Positions 9,230-17,096 are shown, counted from the first letter of the stretch. The stretch: DNA of 32,286 nucleotides from Clostridia bacterium (GCA_017452545.1 JAFTME010000030.1:1-32286), one strand, 5' to 3'. Made by a program: numbers and translations. The notes: generated by a model not told the origin, from the letters alone.

Positions 9230-9272
9230 TTATGCTCTCTCCTTTTATGATAGTAATTCAAGCAAGCGCAGA

Positions 9273-12200
9273 TCAGTACGTGCTCAGTGCCTCTGCAGCG
9301 TCGGACAGACACTCGGCTGCGAAGAAGAGGAGCTGATCGTAGGTAAGACCGTCGATATCATAACCGCCGTTCTTCTTTTCCTGATCCTGTCTGGAAACCT
9401 TGACATAGTAATCATCTACATTCTTGGATGCAAGGCGTTCCATCAAAGCATCTGCACAATCCTGCAGAATAATGATTTCTTCATCTGCAATCGCATTGGA
9501 TGCGGTGATCATAATTGTTTCAAGCTCTGCACTCTGCTCTACCAGGAGCTCAAGTGCAACCATTGCCTGCTCACCGCGCTTATCGGCCAGCGTCTGACCG
9601 ACCTCAAGCGTCTCAAGCAGGAACTCTGCACGCTTACGGGTAATCTCCTTGTTGATGGTGTTGATGTAGCCCAGCAAGCTTGCAACGGGATCGGCATCCT
9701 TGTTGTAAGCAGCAAGGAATGCAAAGTTGGTATAACGGTCGATGTAGTAGGTACCGGGGTAGTTGGGGATTGCTGCGAGGTTTTCGAACTGCTTGGAAAC
9801 CTCAACGTACTCCTCGGTGGTCCAAGGCAGCGATCTCAGAGCTTCTCTGTTTGCGGTGTTGTGCTTTGCAGAGTCACCCATGATAGCAGCCATTTCGTTT
9901 GCGTAGTCAGCCTGGCAGGTAGCGCCGGTAAACCACTTCAGATACTCCCAAGCCTCGTCTTCCTGGTCGCAGCCCTTGACGATAACGTCGGCGAGGACAC
10001 CGGAAACGGAGCAGTTGTTGATTGCGCCGGTCTCTTCATCCAGGGTACCGGGCATCGGAACGAACTTCCACAGACCGTCGATCTCGGTTGCGAAGACCTT
10101 GAGCTGGTTGTACATACCGGTATAGTCGGCAACCAGGATAGGCATCTCACCCGTTCTGAAACGGTTTGCAGCATTGTAGGTGTAGGGGAAGCCGCGCATG
10201 GTGAACAGCGTACACATGGTCTCGAATGCATCCAGACCCTCCTTGGAGTCCAGATTGATTCTCATACCGCCGTCAGCGAACAGGTCGCTGCCGCCCTGGT
10301 ACAGGAACACCTTGTAGTCGGTCGTCAGACCGATCTCCATGTTGTTACCCTCAAGGACCGTCTGTGCCTCGTAGATATCGTCCCAGGTTTTGGGGATCTC
10401 GATACCCATATCGGCAAGAACGTCGATACGAACGAACATCATGCTGAAGCCCTGCGTTTCGGGCAGACCGTAGTAGTGCAGCTCATCGTCTGCGTTTGCA
10501 ATACCGAGAACCATCATTGCGGAGTCGGTAAAGTTCTTGGTGACCTCTTCGAAGTCCTCGCGGACGGTGCCGTCGGACTTAACGTCCAGCGTTTCCAGCG
10601 CACCGCGGATCGCGTAGTTGATGATGGTACCTGCGTCAATTCCCAGGAAGACGTCAGGGCCCATGCCTGCCAGGATGGAAGGCATCAGCGTACCGCCGGC
10701 AACCAGCTTAAGGTCGACGGGGATACCGGTCGTGGGTGTGAAGCCGTCGGTGGTCAGCGCACGGATGACCTGAGACTGGTCACGTGCGGTCTGCAGCCAA
10801 ACCTCAAGAGAATCCTCGGTCGTCTCAGCCATAGCACCCATGGAGTTATAGTCACGGATGAAGGACTGGATAAAGGAGGAGATCTCGTGTGCGATCTTCT
10901 TGAAGAAGCCGGGCTCAGCTACGGGCAGCTCCGAATCAACGGGCTGGATCAGAATGTAGTCAAGCTGCAGGGGCTGTTTCTTTGCGTCGGAGAGGAAGGT
11001 ACCCAGCGAACCGATGTGGGTCTTGAGCTGCTCCAGGTTGGGAGCGATCTCGTCCTCTTCGTGCATCTTAAACAGCGTTTCGGCAACCTTCTCCAGCGTA
11101 GCAACGGTGGAGGAGCTGGAGCCCGCGATTGCCTTCAGCTCAGCTGCGACCTCGTACAGTCGGCGGGACTGCTCGACCATATCGGACAGCGTCTGAGGCA
11201 TAACGCGCGTGAAGTTATAGTCACGGTAATCGTCGGGGGAGGTACCGGTCAGACGGAGGATGTTCAGGTAGTCTGCGTTGACGCAGTTCAGAACGTTCTC
11301 GATCTTTGCGATGACCTCAGCCATGCTACCCAGCGTAACGTCAAGGCGCAGCGTGTAGGTAACGCCCTCGACGAAGTAGAACTGGTATTTGATCAGGTTA
11401 CCGTTTGCATCCACGTCACCGTTGACGGTGCTGGTGGACTGCCAGTAACCGGAATAGTTAAAGCGTGCAGCAGCGACCTCTGCGAAGGGGTAGCCGTTAT
11501 AGTAGCCGTCGTCGCCTTCCTTCAGACCGTCGCTGTACAGCTGAATTGCACGGCTGACGAACAGACCGTCAAGCACGGACTGTTTAAAGCGGAAGTCCAG
11601 CGTATAGAGACCGGTGGAGTCTACCTCGAAGGTATACTCGACGCTCTGACCGGGAGTTCCCCACTTCTCACCGCCGTTACCGCCGATGGTGTTCAGCAGC
11701 GTACGGGTGGTATCCGTAGGAGAGTTTGCGGCAGAAGCGCGGTCCTCTGCGGGATACAGCGTGTTGGAGGACAGGTTGGTGGGATACTCAGCCTCGAGCT
11801 TAATGGTGGAGGCACCCTTGGGAGCGTTCGCGTACTTTGCGATGTACTCCTCGTAGGTGATCAGGTCCTCGTGAGGATACAGCTCGATCTTGGAGATCGC
11901 CATAGCCTCGTTGACGCCCTTGAGCGTCAGAGTGACCTTACCCTCGGCATCGGGCTCGATGATGTACTCGAAGGACTCGGCGTTATAGCCCTGGCTGTCG
12001 CGCAGCTCGTATACGCGCCACTCGGGAGTCTGAACCGTCGAGGGACGCAGCTCGTTGCGCTGCAGGTCGATGGTCATAAAGCGAACGCCGAGCGTATCGT
12101 TCAGATACGTGGAAACGGCTTCCGTCCAGACCGTCGGGAAGGTATATATAATGTAGGTGCCATCCTCGCGGGTCTCCTCGGTTGCAACGACGCCAATATC

Positions 12201-12824
12201 CTTAGCAGCGTTGAGGAGCTCGCTTGCACTCTCATCCTTGCCTACCTTATAAGCAGCGCTTGCGTACTCGTTTGCCCAAACCTTCTCGAAGCTCAGCGAA
12301 CGAGACTCCTTGAAAGCAGCACTGCCGTTGATATAAAACTCTCTCTCCACAGCCGCGGACTTACCGGCGACGGGATAGTAGTAGACGCGTGCGCTGTACA
12401 GACCGGCGGGGACATCGGTCAAGGTCCAGCTGACGGAGCCGTCTCCAGGCGTATACAGGCCCTTCTGGCCGTCGAATTCACCGGCATAAATACCCTTGGG
12501 GTTATTGGCGGCATCGTCGTCATTCAGCAGCGCCCACTGCTCATCCGTCAACCACTCCAGCGTGGTCTTTTCCTCGTCAAGATCCTTGATTGCATCGAAT
12601 ACGACGGTTTCCTTCGCTCTTTCGTAATATTCGAAGCTATCGTTGTACTCATCGTACGAAATCGACTCGAGCTCTTCCTTATAATCAGCAATCGTCTTTT
12701 CGGTGACGGTGCTGTTGATCACAACGTCGCCTTCCTGCGCGGATACAGTAAAGATACTGCAGCCGAGGAGAAGCGTCATTGCGAGCAAGAAAGAAGCCAC
12801 TCTTTGAAATTTCGTTTTTCTCAT
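9273..12824 (-). CDS. Giant extracellular solute-binding protein with carbohydrate-binding-like domains
   Basis: Exported sugar-binding protein of 1183 aa, more than twice the usual 400-450. The N-terminus is a signal peptide; LLGC at 19-22 could be a lipobox, although TVSA followed by Gln could instead be cut by signal peptidase I. Residues about 110-320 and 341-505 look like beta-sandwich carbohydrate-binding modules (the second opens with IKLEAEYP, as in CBM6/35-type domains). About 540-660 is helical. Residues about 660-1070 are the binding-protein core, with the RDQSQVIRALTTDGFTPTTG start, GPDVFLG and TWDDIYEAQTVL motifs typical of CUT1 binding proteins. A helical tail follows. GGAGGAAAG precedes the ATG. 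It is the first gene of the operon and is preceded by a roughly 360-nt leader. It would deliver substrate to the permeases; the ligand is unknown. Confidence 0.92.
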   Translation of the reverse strand: MRKTKFQRVASFLLAMTLLLGCSIFTVSAQEGDVVINSTVTEKTIADYKEELESISYDEYNDSFEYYERAKETVVFDAIKDLDEEKTTLEWLTDEQWALLNDDDAANNPKGIYAGEFDGQKGLYTPGDGSVSWTLTDVPAGLYSARVYYYPVAGKSAAVEREFYINGSAAFKESRSLSFEKVWANEYASAAYKVGKDESASELLNAAKDIGVVATEETREDGTYIIYTFPTVWTEAVSTYLNDTLGVRFMTIDLQRNELRPSTVQTPEWRVYELRDSQGYNAESFEYIIEPDAEGKVTLTLKGVNEAMAISKIELYPHEDLITYEEYIAKYANAPKGASTIKLEAEYPTNLSSNTLYPAEDRASAANSPTDTTRTLLNTIGGNGGEKWGTPGQSVEYTFEVDSTGLYTLDFRFKQSVLDGLFVSRAIQLYSDGLKEGDDGYYNGYPFAEVAAARFNYSGYWQSTSTVNGDVDANGNLIKYQFYFVEGVTYTLRLDVTLGSMAEVIAKIENVLNCVNADYLNILRLTGTSPDDYRDYNFTRVMPQTLSDMVEQSRRLYEVAAELKAIAGSSSSTVATLEKVAETLFKMHEEDEIAPNLEQLKTHIGSLGTFLSDAKKQPLQLDYILIQPVDSELPVAEPGFFKKIAHEISSFIQSFIRDYNSMGAMAETTEDSLEVWLQTARDQSQVIRALTTDGFTPTTGIPVDLKLVAGGTLMPSILAGMGPDVFLGIDAGTIINYAIRGALETLDVKSDGTVREDFEEVTKNFTDSAMMVLGIANADDELHYYGLPETQGFSMMFVRIDVLADMGIEIPKTWDDIYEAQTVLEGNNMEIGLTTDYKVFLYQGGSDLFADGGMRINLDSKEGLDAFETMCTLFTMRGFPYTYNAANRFRTGEMPILVADYTGMYNQLKVFATEIDGLWKFVPMPGTLDEETGAINNCSVSGVLADVIVKGCDQEDEAWEYLKWFTGATCQADYANEMAAIMGDSAKHNTANREALRSLPWTTEEYVEVSKQFENLAAIPNYPGTYYIDRYTNFAFLAAYNKDADPVASLLGYINTINKEITRKRAEFLLETLEVGQTLADKRGEQAMVALELLVEQSAELETIMITASNAIADEEIIILQDCADALMERLASKNVDDYYVKVSRQDQEKKNGGYDIDGLTYDQLLFFAAECLSDAAEALSTY

Positions 12825-12844
12825 GTAACTTTCCTCCTACAAGA

Positions 12845-13110
12845 TTTTCGCAAAAGCGCATGGAAACGTGCGCCTTGCGGCCTGGGTGCGCATCCACAAA
12901 TGCCGGATTCCTGCCGATTATCCGTCCCGGGTAAAGACGGCGGCAAGATCGCCACTCCACCTTGAAAAATCAAAGAAATTTCAAGGGAGCGAACGGATTT
13001 GGACAGTTGTCCCGACTGTACCGTATCCGCTCGGCATTGGAACGCCACCGGTCACCGACCCAGAAGTCGGCATGATTGTGGTATAGGCAGAACTCGCTCC
13101 GCACCCCGGG
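12845..13110 (-). ncRNA. Candidate structured leader RNA of the importer operon
   Basis: No gene fits here, but the minus-strand transcript can form many stems. A 7-bp closing helix joins 13094-13100 to 12986-12992. Inside it are GCCGAC/GUCGGU (13066-13071 with 13054-13059), GGCGU/AUGCC (13042-13046 with 13033-13037), CGGAU/AUCCG (13025-13029 with 12994-12998) and, within that, ACAGU/ACUGU (13015-13019 with 13003-13007). Next comes CUUGAAA/UUUCAAG (12979-12985 with 12961-12967), which can extend by pairing 12986-12989 with 12955-12958. That extension competes with the closing helix. Further small stems include CCGUC/GACGG (12936-12940 with 12922-12926). Class unknown to me; a raiA-type RNA or a riboswitch are possibilities. 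It could also be a stand-alone RNA. Confidence 0.5.
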
Positions 13111-13167
13111 GAACGATTTCCGCCTCGCAAAAATAAGGATTTTCGGCGTTTTTTACGCAAAAGCGCA
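12849..13167. repeat. 12-bp direct repeat bracketing the leader RNA
   Basis: CGCAAAAGCGCA occurs at 12849-12860 and again at 13156-13167 in the same orientation, at the two ends of the structured leader. Each copy contains a CGC-AAAA-GCG mini-hairpin. The repeats could be part of the RNA structure, binding sites, or traces of an insertion. Feature limits span from the first copy to the second. Confidence 0.4.
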
Positions 13168-13192
13168 GAACTCCCTACTTTGAGATGGTAAT

Positions 13193-13221
13193 ATGATAGC
13201 ACAACCGCAAGTCAATGTCAA
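13193..13221 (-). promoter_or_regulatory. Sigma-A promoter of the importer operon leader
   Basis: On the minus strand TTGACA (13216-13221) is followed after exactly 17 nt by TATCAT (13193-13198). Transcription would start near 13186, giving a leader of about 360 nt before the binding-protein ATG at 12824. The box match is five or six of six in each element. Confidence 0.7.
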
Positions 13222-13580
13222 TAGCGCCTATAATATGAAAAGTTTTCCCGCGGGCTCCTTTTTGTTGCATTTTTTCGACAATCCGCGCTGCTTTTCAAAA
13301 AACGGTCAAAAAATAATCTACATGACAAAGTTGCACAATTGTGATTGGTAATTTTTATTTACTATGTTTTAATTTTTTAAAGACAATAAGTCTTATTTTT
13401 CAAGGATTATCGCAGACAGTGATGTTTCTCTCGTTATTTTCGCCCCAATGTTAAACAGTTTTTACCCGTTTCGATTGCGGTTTGTTGCGCCCGCAACAAT
13501 TAAGCAAATATCAAACCTATGCAACTTGCACAAATTTGAGCAAGAATTTTCTACATCGAAAATTTTTAAATTTTTTTCGC
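13222..13580. other. AT-rich intergenic stretch with two palindromes
   Basis: No gene is visible between the operon promoter and the cysteine desulfurase terminator. It holds a perfect 8-2-8 palindrome TTGTTGCGCCCGCAACAA (13482-13499) and a 10-bp palindrome CACAATTGTG (13334-13343), both upstream of the importer promoter and so possible regulator sites. A TATAAT at 13229-13234 on the plus strand lacks a matching -35 box. Confidence 0.35.
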
Positions 13581-13616
13581 AAAAAAGCGACACTTTACTA
13601 CAACAAGTGCCGCTTT
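13581..13616 (-). terminator. Intrinsic terminator of the cysteine desulfurase gene
   Basis: On the minus strand a 12-bp stem (13605-13616 with 13584-13595, one G-U pair, 9-nt loop) is followed directly by six T residues (13581-13586). It lies about 54 nt after the stop codon at 13670. Confidence 0.8.
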
Positions 13617-13669
13617 CATGGTGATAAATACCATTTTTTTACATTATTTCATTATTATTTACATATTTT

Positions 13670-14860
13670 TTATTTCGTTCCATTTTGAGGATATTTAGAG
13701 GAGCCGACAAGGTCCAAGGAGCGCAGAATTTCGACTCCTGCGCGCACCTCATCGGCGATATAGGTGAGCTGCTCATCGGTGTTTTGCGAAGAGATCGAGA
13801 TGCGGACAGCCGACATTGCCTGTTTCTCTTCCCTGCCCATGGCAAGCAGAACCGGCGAGGGGTGCTTGCCTGCAGAGGAGCAGGCGGATCCTGCCGAGAT
13901 GCAGATGCCTTTGCGATCCAAAAAGGAGACGAGTGCCCCGCCCTCGACGCAATCCACGCTGACGTTGACCGTCCCGGGGAGCTGCTTGTCGGCATCCGTC
14001 CAGCCGTTGGCGCAAACGCCCGGCAGGGTGAGCAGGCGGGCGAGCAAGTGCTCACTTCTTTTCTTTATCGCATCGTTTTGGGCACGCTGCTCGGCGCAAA
14101 GCTCCAGCGCTTTGGCAAGCGATACGGCAAGCGCGACCGATTCCGTTCCGCTGCGTTTGCCGTTTTGCTGTCCGCCGCCGCTGATGAGCGGTGGGAGGGT
14201 TACTCCGCGGCGAACGTACAAGGCGCCGATGCCGCGCGGTGCGCCCAGCTTATGCCCTGAGATTGAAAGAAAATCGACGCCGAGGGCATGAGCATTGATC
14301 GGCTGCGTCGGGGCTGCCTGCACGGCATCGCAGAGCAGCGTTGCGCCGTGGGCATGCGCAAGGGCAGCTGCCTCTTTGACGGGCTGCAGCACGCCGGTTT
14401 CATGGTTGGCGTACATCAGCGTGACCAGCGAGCAGGATGGCATGGCTGAAAGGTGTGCTGCGAGCGAGGGCAACGAGAGCTCTCCCGTCGGCAGGACGTC
14501 GGCATAGGCGACGGTCTTGCCTGCGGCGGCGAGGCGGCGGCAGGGCTCGATGACTGCGGGGTGCTCCAGCGCAGAGGTGAGCACGCCTCCCCGATCTGCG
14601 GCGGCGCAGTGAATCGCCCAGTTATTCGATTCCGTCGCGCCTGAGGTGAAAAAGATCTCATCGGGATCGGCGCCGAGCTGCGCGGCGACGCGCTCACGGG
14701 CGCGGTCGAGGGCGCGGCGGGCAGAAACGCCCTCGGTGTACGCCGCGGAAGGATTTCCGTACGCCTCCCCGAAATAGGGCAGCATTTCCTCCAGTACGGC
14801 GGGATGCACCGCTACACCTGCGGCGCAGTCGGCATAAATACGTTGGTTTGGCAAGTCCAT
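13670..14860 (-). CDS. Cysteine desulfurase (NifS/IscS family)
   Basis: PLP enzyme that takes sulfur from L-cysteine to form alanine and a persulfide, feeding Fe-S cluster or thio-cofactor synthesis in the cytoplasm; 396 aa, a normal length. Visible landmarks are the cofactor region SGATESNN (73-80), ANHETG with His153, Asp178 in LLCDAVQAAP, the PLP lysine Lys204 in SISGHKLGAPRGIGALY, and the catalytic Cys327 in ISAGSACSSAGKHPS on the mobile loop. The short SACSS loop without a long insert suggests the IscS-like group I form. GGAGGG lies 7 nt before ATG. The gene has its own promoter (14896-14924) and terminator and no IscU or ThiI partner beside it, so the acceptor cannot be named. Confidence 0.95.
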   Translation of the reverse strand: MDLPNQRIYADCAAGVAVHPAVLEEMLPYFGEAYGNPSAAYTEGVSARRALDRARERVAAQLGADPDEIFFTSGATESNNWAIHCAAADRGGVLTSALEHPAVIEPCRRLAAAGKTVAYADVLPTGELSLPSLAAHLSAMPSCSLVTLMYANHETGVLQPVKEAAALAHAHGATLLCDAVQAAPTQPINAHALGVDFLSISGHKLGAPRGIGALYVRRGVTLPPLISGGGQQNGKRSGTESVALAVSLAKALELCAEQRAQNDAIKKRSEHLLARLLTLPGVCANGWTDADKQLPGTVNVSVDCVEGGALVSFLDRKGICISAGSACSSAGKHPSPVLLAMGREEKQAMSAVRISISSQNTDEQLTYIADEVRAGVEILRSLDLVGSSKYPQNGTK

Positions 14861-14895
14861 ACCCTTTCCCTCCTCGATGACGATTGATATGCATC

Positions 14896-14924
14896 AGTTT
14901 ACCACACTGTGGCGGCGGAGTCAA
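14896..14924 (-). promoter_or_regulatory. Promoter of the cysteine desulfurase gene
   Basis: Minus strand TTGACT (14919-14924), 17-nt spacer, TAAACT (14896-14901). It lies about 35 nt before the start codon, divergent from the DUF362 gene. Confidence 0.65.
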
Positions 14925-14975
14925 GTTTTTTTTGCGTATTTTCCGCTTTACGTTCACAACGTGTTCGCATTTATC

Positions 14976-14984
14976 TGTTATACT
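14976..14984 (+). promoter_or_regulatory. Extended -10 promoter of the DUF362 gene
   Basis: TGT followed directly by TATACT (14979-14984) fits the extended -10 form. The nearest -35 candidate, TTCACA at 14953, has a too-long 20-nt spacer. The start codon is about 40 nt downstream. Confidence 0.45.
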
Positions 14985-15021
14985 GTAAAAAATCCGCAAT
15001 CCATCTGCAAGGGGAGGAAGT

Positions 15022-16176
15022 ATGATGCCCACAGACGTTTCTATCGTGGCTTGTCGAAGCTATGACGATGCCGAGGTTCGGACGGCACTTGAAAAGGTAC
15101 TTGAGCCGATCGGAGGGTTGGACTGGGTGAGCGAGGGGATGACCGTTGCCATCAAGGCAAATCTTGTGACCTTCGCCAAGCCGGAAACCGCCACCACAAC
15201 GCACCCTGCGCTGCTTTGCGCACTGATCCGTATGCTTCGCGCACGCGGTGCTGCGGTGATTCTGGGCGACAGCCCGGGGGGACTATACAACGCCGCTTTT
15301 TTGAACAAGGTATATTCCGTTACGGGCATGAAGGCCGCTGAGGAGGCGGGAGCAGAGCTCAACCGCGATTTTTCGCAAGGAGAGGCGCAATTTCCCGAGG
15401 CTGCCGTGGCGCACACCTTTGCCTACACGGCTTACCTGGATCGCGCTGATGCCATCATTGATTTCTGCAAGCTCAAGACACACGGCATGATGGGCATGTC
15501 GGCGGCTGCCAAGAATATGTTTGGTGTCGTTCCCGGAACGATCAAGCCGGAGTATCATTTCCGTTTTCCCGATCCGGCGGACTTTGCCCGCATGATCGTG
15601 GATCTGAACGAATATTTCAAGCCGCGGCTTTCCATCGTTGATGCGGTCGTCGGCATGGAGGGCAACGGTCCGACGCAAGGAACGCCGCGCCCCATCGGTG
15701 CGATTGCCGCTTCCCTCTCGCCGCACAAGCTGGACATGGTCTGTGCGCGCCTGATCGGGCTTAGCGCCGACAACGTCCCCACGCTGCAAGCGGCGCAGGA
15801 GCGCGGGCTGATCCCTGCGCACTACGATGAGCTTTCGATCGTGGGCGACGTAGAGTCGCTTTGCGTCAAGGATTACAAGAACATTGCGGTACGGACAGGC
15901 TTACTGTTTGACAGCCGCTCCAAGCTGTTCGGCAAGATCGCGCTGAGTGCGCTGGCTTCCCGTCCTCGCATCCACAAGCGGGATTGCCGTGCGTGCAAAA
16001 AATGCTACGAGCTTTGCCCTGCGCGGGCGATCAGCATGAAGGGCGGCAAGCCCGCGATCGATCGGTCGGCTTGCATTCGCTGCTTCTGCTGTCAGGAATT
16101 TTGTCCGTTTGGCGCGATCAAGGTTCATCGCCCGTTACCGGCGCTGCTGCTCTCGCGCGGCAACAAGCGGTCGTAA
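15022..16176 (+). CDS. DUF362 domain protein with two 4Fe-4S clusters
   Basis: Cytoplasmic iron-sulfur protein of 384 aa. The DUF362 domain covers about residues 5-300 (KANLVTF, ILGDSPGG, DFCKLKTHGMMGMSAAAKNMFG, VDAVVGMEGNGPTQGTPRP are typical stretches). The C-terminus carries a ferredoxin domain with two cluster motifs, CRACKKCYELCP and CIRCFCCQEFCP. The family is widespread in anaerobes and its reaction is not established; an electron-transfer role is likely. Two ATG codons are adjacent in frame; the second (15025) has the better 7-nt spacing from GGGGAGG, the first only 4 nt. It is transcribed alone, with its own extended -10 promoter and a strong terminator at 16188. Confidence 0.92.
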   Translation: MMPTDVSIVACRSYDDAEVRTALEKVLEPIGGLDWVSEGMTVAIKANLVTFAKPETATTTHPALLCALIRMLRARGAAVILGDSPGGLYNAAFLNKVYSVTGMKAAEEAGAELNRDFSQGEAQFPEAAVAHTFAYTAYLDRADAIIDFCKLKTHGMMGMSAAAKNMFGVVPGTIKPEYHFRFPDPADFARMIVDLNEYFKPRLSIVDAVVGMEGNGPTQGTPRPIGAIAASLSPHKLDMVCARLIGLSADNVPTLQAAQERGLIPAHYDELSIVGDVESLCVKDYKNIAVRTGLLFDSRSKLFGKIALSALASRPRIHKRDCRACKKCYELCPARAISMKGGKPAIDRSACIRCFCCQEFCPFGAIKVHRPLPALLLSRGNKRS

Positions 16177-16187
16177 GCAAAAGCATA

Positions 16188-16229
16188 CTGCCGCAGAGGC
16201 GTTCTGTGAACGCCTCTGCGGCAGCTTTT
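16188..16229 (+). terminator. Strong terminator after the DUF362 gene
   Basis: Perfect 16-bp stem (16188-16203 with 16209-16224) with a 5-nt loop, then C and TTTT. It begins 12 nt after the TAA stop. Confidence 0.85.
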
Positions 16230-16275
16230 CCCCATGGGCGGAGATCATCCGCCTTTTTCTTTCGTCAGACAACTT

Positions 16276-16521
16276 TCATTTATAGGATGCGCTGTCGGCA
16301 AACTCCGACATATGGTCCACGAGGCGGCGCATCGGCTCGCCGGGGCGTGTCAGGCTTGCCTCGTGCAGCAGCCGCTCACGCGCCTCCTTGGACAGCGAGG
16401 CGTAGGTTTCCATTGCGTGCATATTTTGTGCCACCGCCATCATAAAGCCGCGCGGCAGGGGTGGGTCCTCGTAGCCGGGGCAGCGGAGTGCGCGTTTCTC
16501 CTCTTCATCCGTGATCGTCAT
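16276..16521 (-). CDS. Small unknown protein, 81 aa
   Basis: Hydrophilic, mostly helical small protein that I do not recognise. It has an acidic start (MTITDEEEKRALRCPGYEDP), a middle PRGFMMAVAQNMHAMETYASL, and a C-terminal half rich in Arg, Glu and Leu (SKEARERLLHEA, MRRLVDHMSEFA). No signal peptide or membrane span is seen. It ends in TGA. An AAAGGA site is about 12 nt before the ATG, rather far, so the start is not certain. It follows tadA on the same strand after 99 nt that contain a large inverted repeat. Codon choice looks coding (many third-position G/C). It is probably a real gene of unknown function. Confidence 0.6.
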   Translation of the reverse strand: MTITDEEEKRALRCPGYEDPPLPRGFMMAVAQNMHAMETYASLSKEARERLLHEASLTRPGEPMRRLVDHMSEFADSASYK

Positions 16522-16567
16522 CGGTCGTCACCGTCCTTTATTTTTATGGTTCGATCCGATGATAGTA

Positions 16568-16607
16568 TATGACCGCTGCGGGGCGAATATACCCTGCAGC
16601 GGTCATA
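16568..16607. repeat. 16-bp inverted repeat between tadA and the small gene
   Basis: Arms 16568-16583 and 16592-16607 pair over 16 bp (one G-T) around an 8-nt loop. Neither side is followed by a T run, so it is not a standard terminator. It could halt or protect the tadA transcript or control the small gene. Confidence 0.6.
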
Positions 16608-16620
16608 CAAATATTACCGA

Positions 16621-17094
16621 TTATTTGGGCTGCAACTCACGGTCGCGGCGTTTTTTTTCAAAAAAGGCTGACAGAATGGCTGCGCATTCACGCTCCAGCA
16701 CACCGCCCTCGGCTTGCAGGCGATGGTTGAGTGGATAAGCGTCCACGTTCAGAAGGCTACCGCAGGCGCCGGCCTTGGCGTCCTTGGCACCGTAGACCAC
16801 CCGACCGATGCGTGCGTTGATAAGCGCACCTGCGCACATAGGGCAAGGCTCGAGAGTGACGTAAAGCGTGCAGTCGGACAGTCGCCAGCGGGAAAGCGCG
16901 CGGCACGCCTGCTCGACGGCGAGCAGCTCAGCGTGGGCGGTTGCCACGCGGTCGGTCTCTCTGCGGTTTCCGCAGGCGGCGATCAGGACGCCGTCGCGCA
17001 CAAGGACGGCGCCGACGGGAACCTCATCCCGCTCCATGGCTTGCTCTGCCTCGCGCAGGGCAAGTGACATCCAATATTCATCCGTATGCTGCAT
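16621..17094 (-). CDS. tadA: tRNA-specific adenosine deaminase
   Basis: Zinc deaminase that converts adenosine 34 to inosine in the anticodon of tRNA-Arg(ACG); 157 aa. The zinc and catalytic motif HAE is at His54-Ala55-Glu56 (TAHAELLAVEQA) and the PCxxC motif gives Cys84 and Cys87 (LEPCPMCAGAL). Other family marks are DEVPVGAVLVRDG and GRVVYGAKDAKAGACGS. The start MQHTDEYW at 17094 is chosen because GGAGG lies 6 nt upstream, inside the end of the CPBP gene; an in-frame upstream ATG (17127) has no such site. It begins 2 nt after the CPBP stop, so it is translationally coupled to it. Confidence 0.95.
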   Translation of the reverse strand: MQHTDEYWMSLALREAEQAMERDEVPVGAVLVRDGVLIAACGNRRETDRVATAHAELLAVEQACRALSRWRLSDCTLYVTLEPCPMCAGALINARIGRVVYGAKDAKAGACGSLLNVDAYPLNHRLQAEGGVLERECAAILSAFFEKKRRDRELQPK

Positions 17095-17096
17095 GG

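Noticed and set aside
12965-13100. T-box, TPP, cobalamin, lysine or glmS identity for the leader RNA
   Set aside because: I looked for their conserved sequences and did not find them; the class is left open.
12821-13202. Small open frames in the importer leader (73-91 codons)
   Set aside because: Their peptides look random, overlap each other in different frames and lie in a segment better explained by RNA structure.
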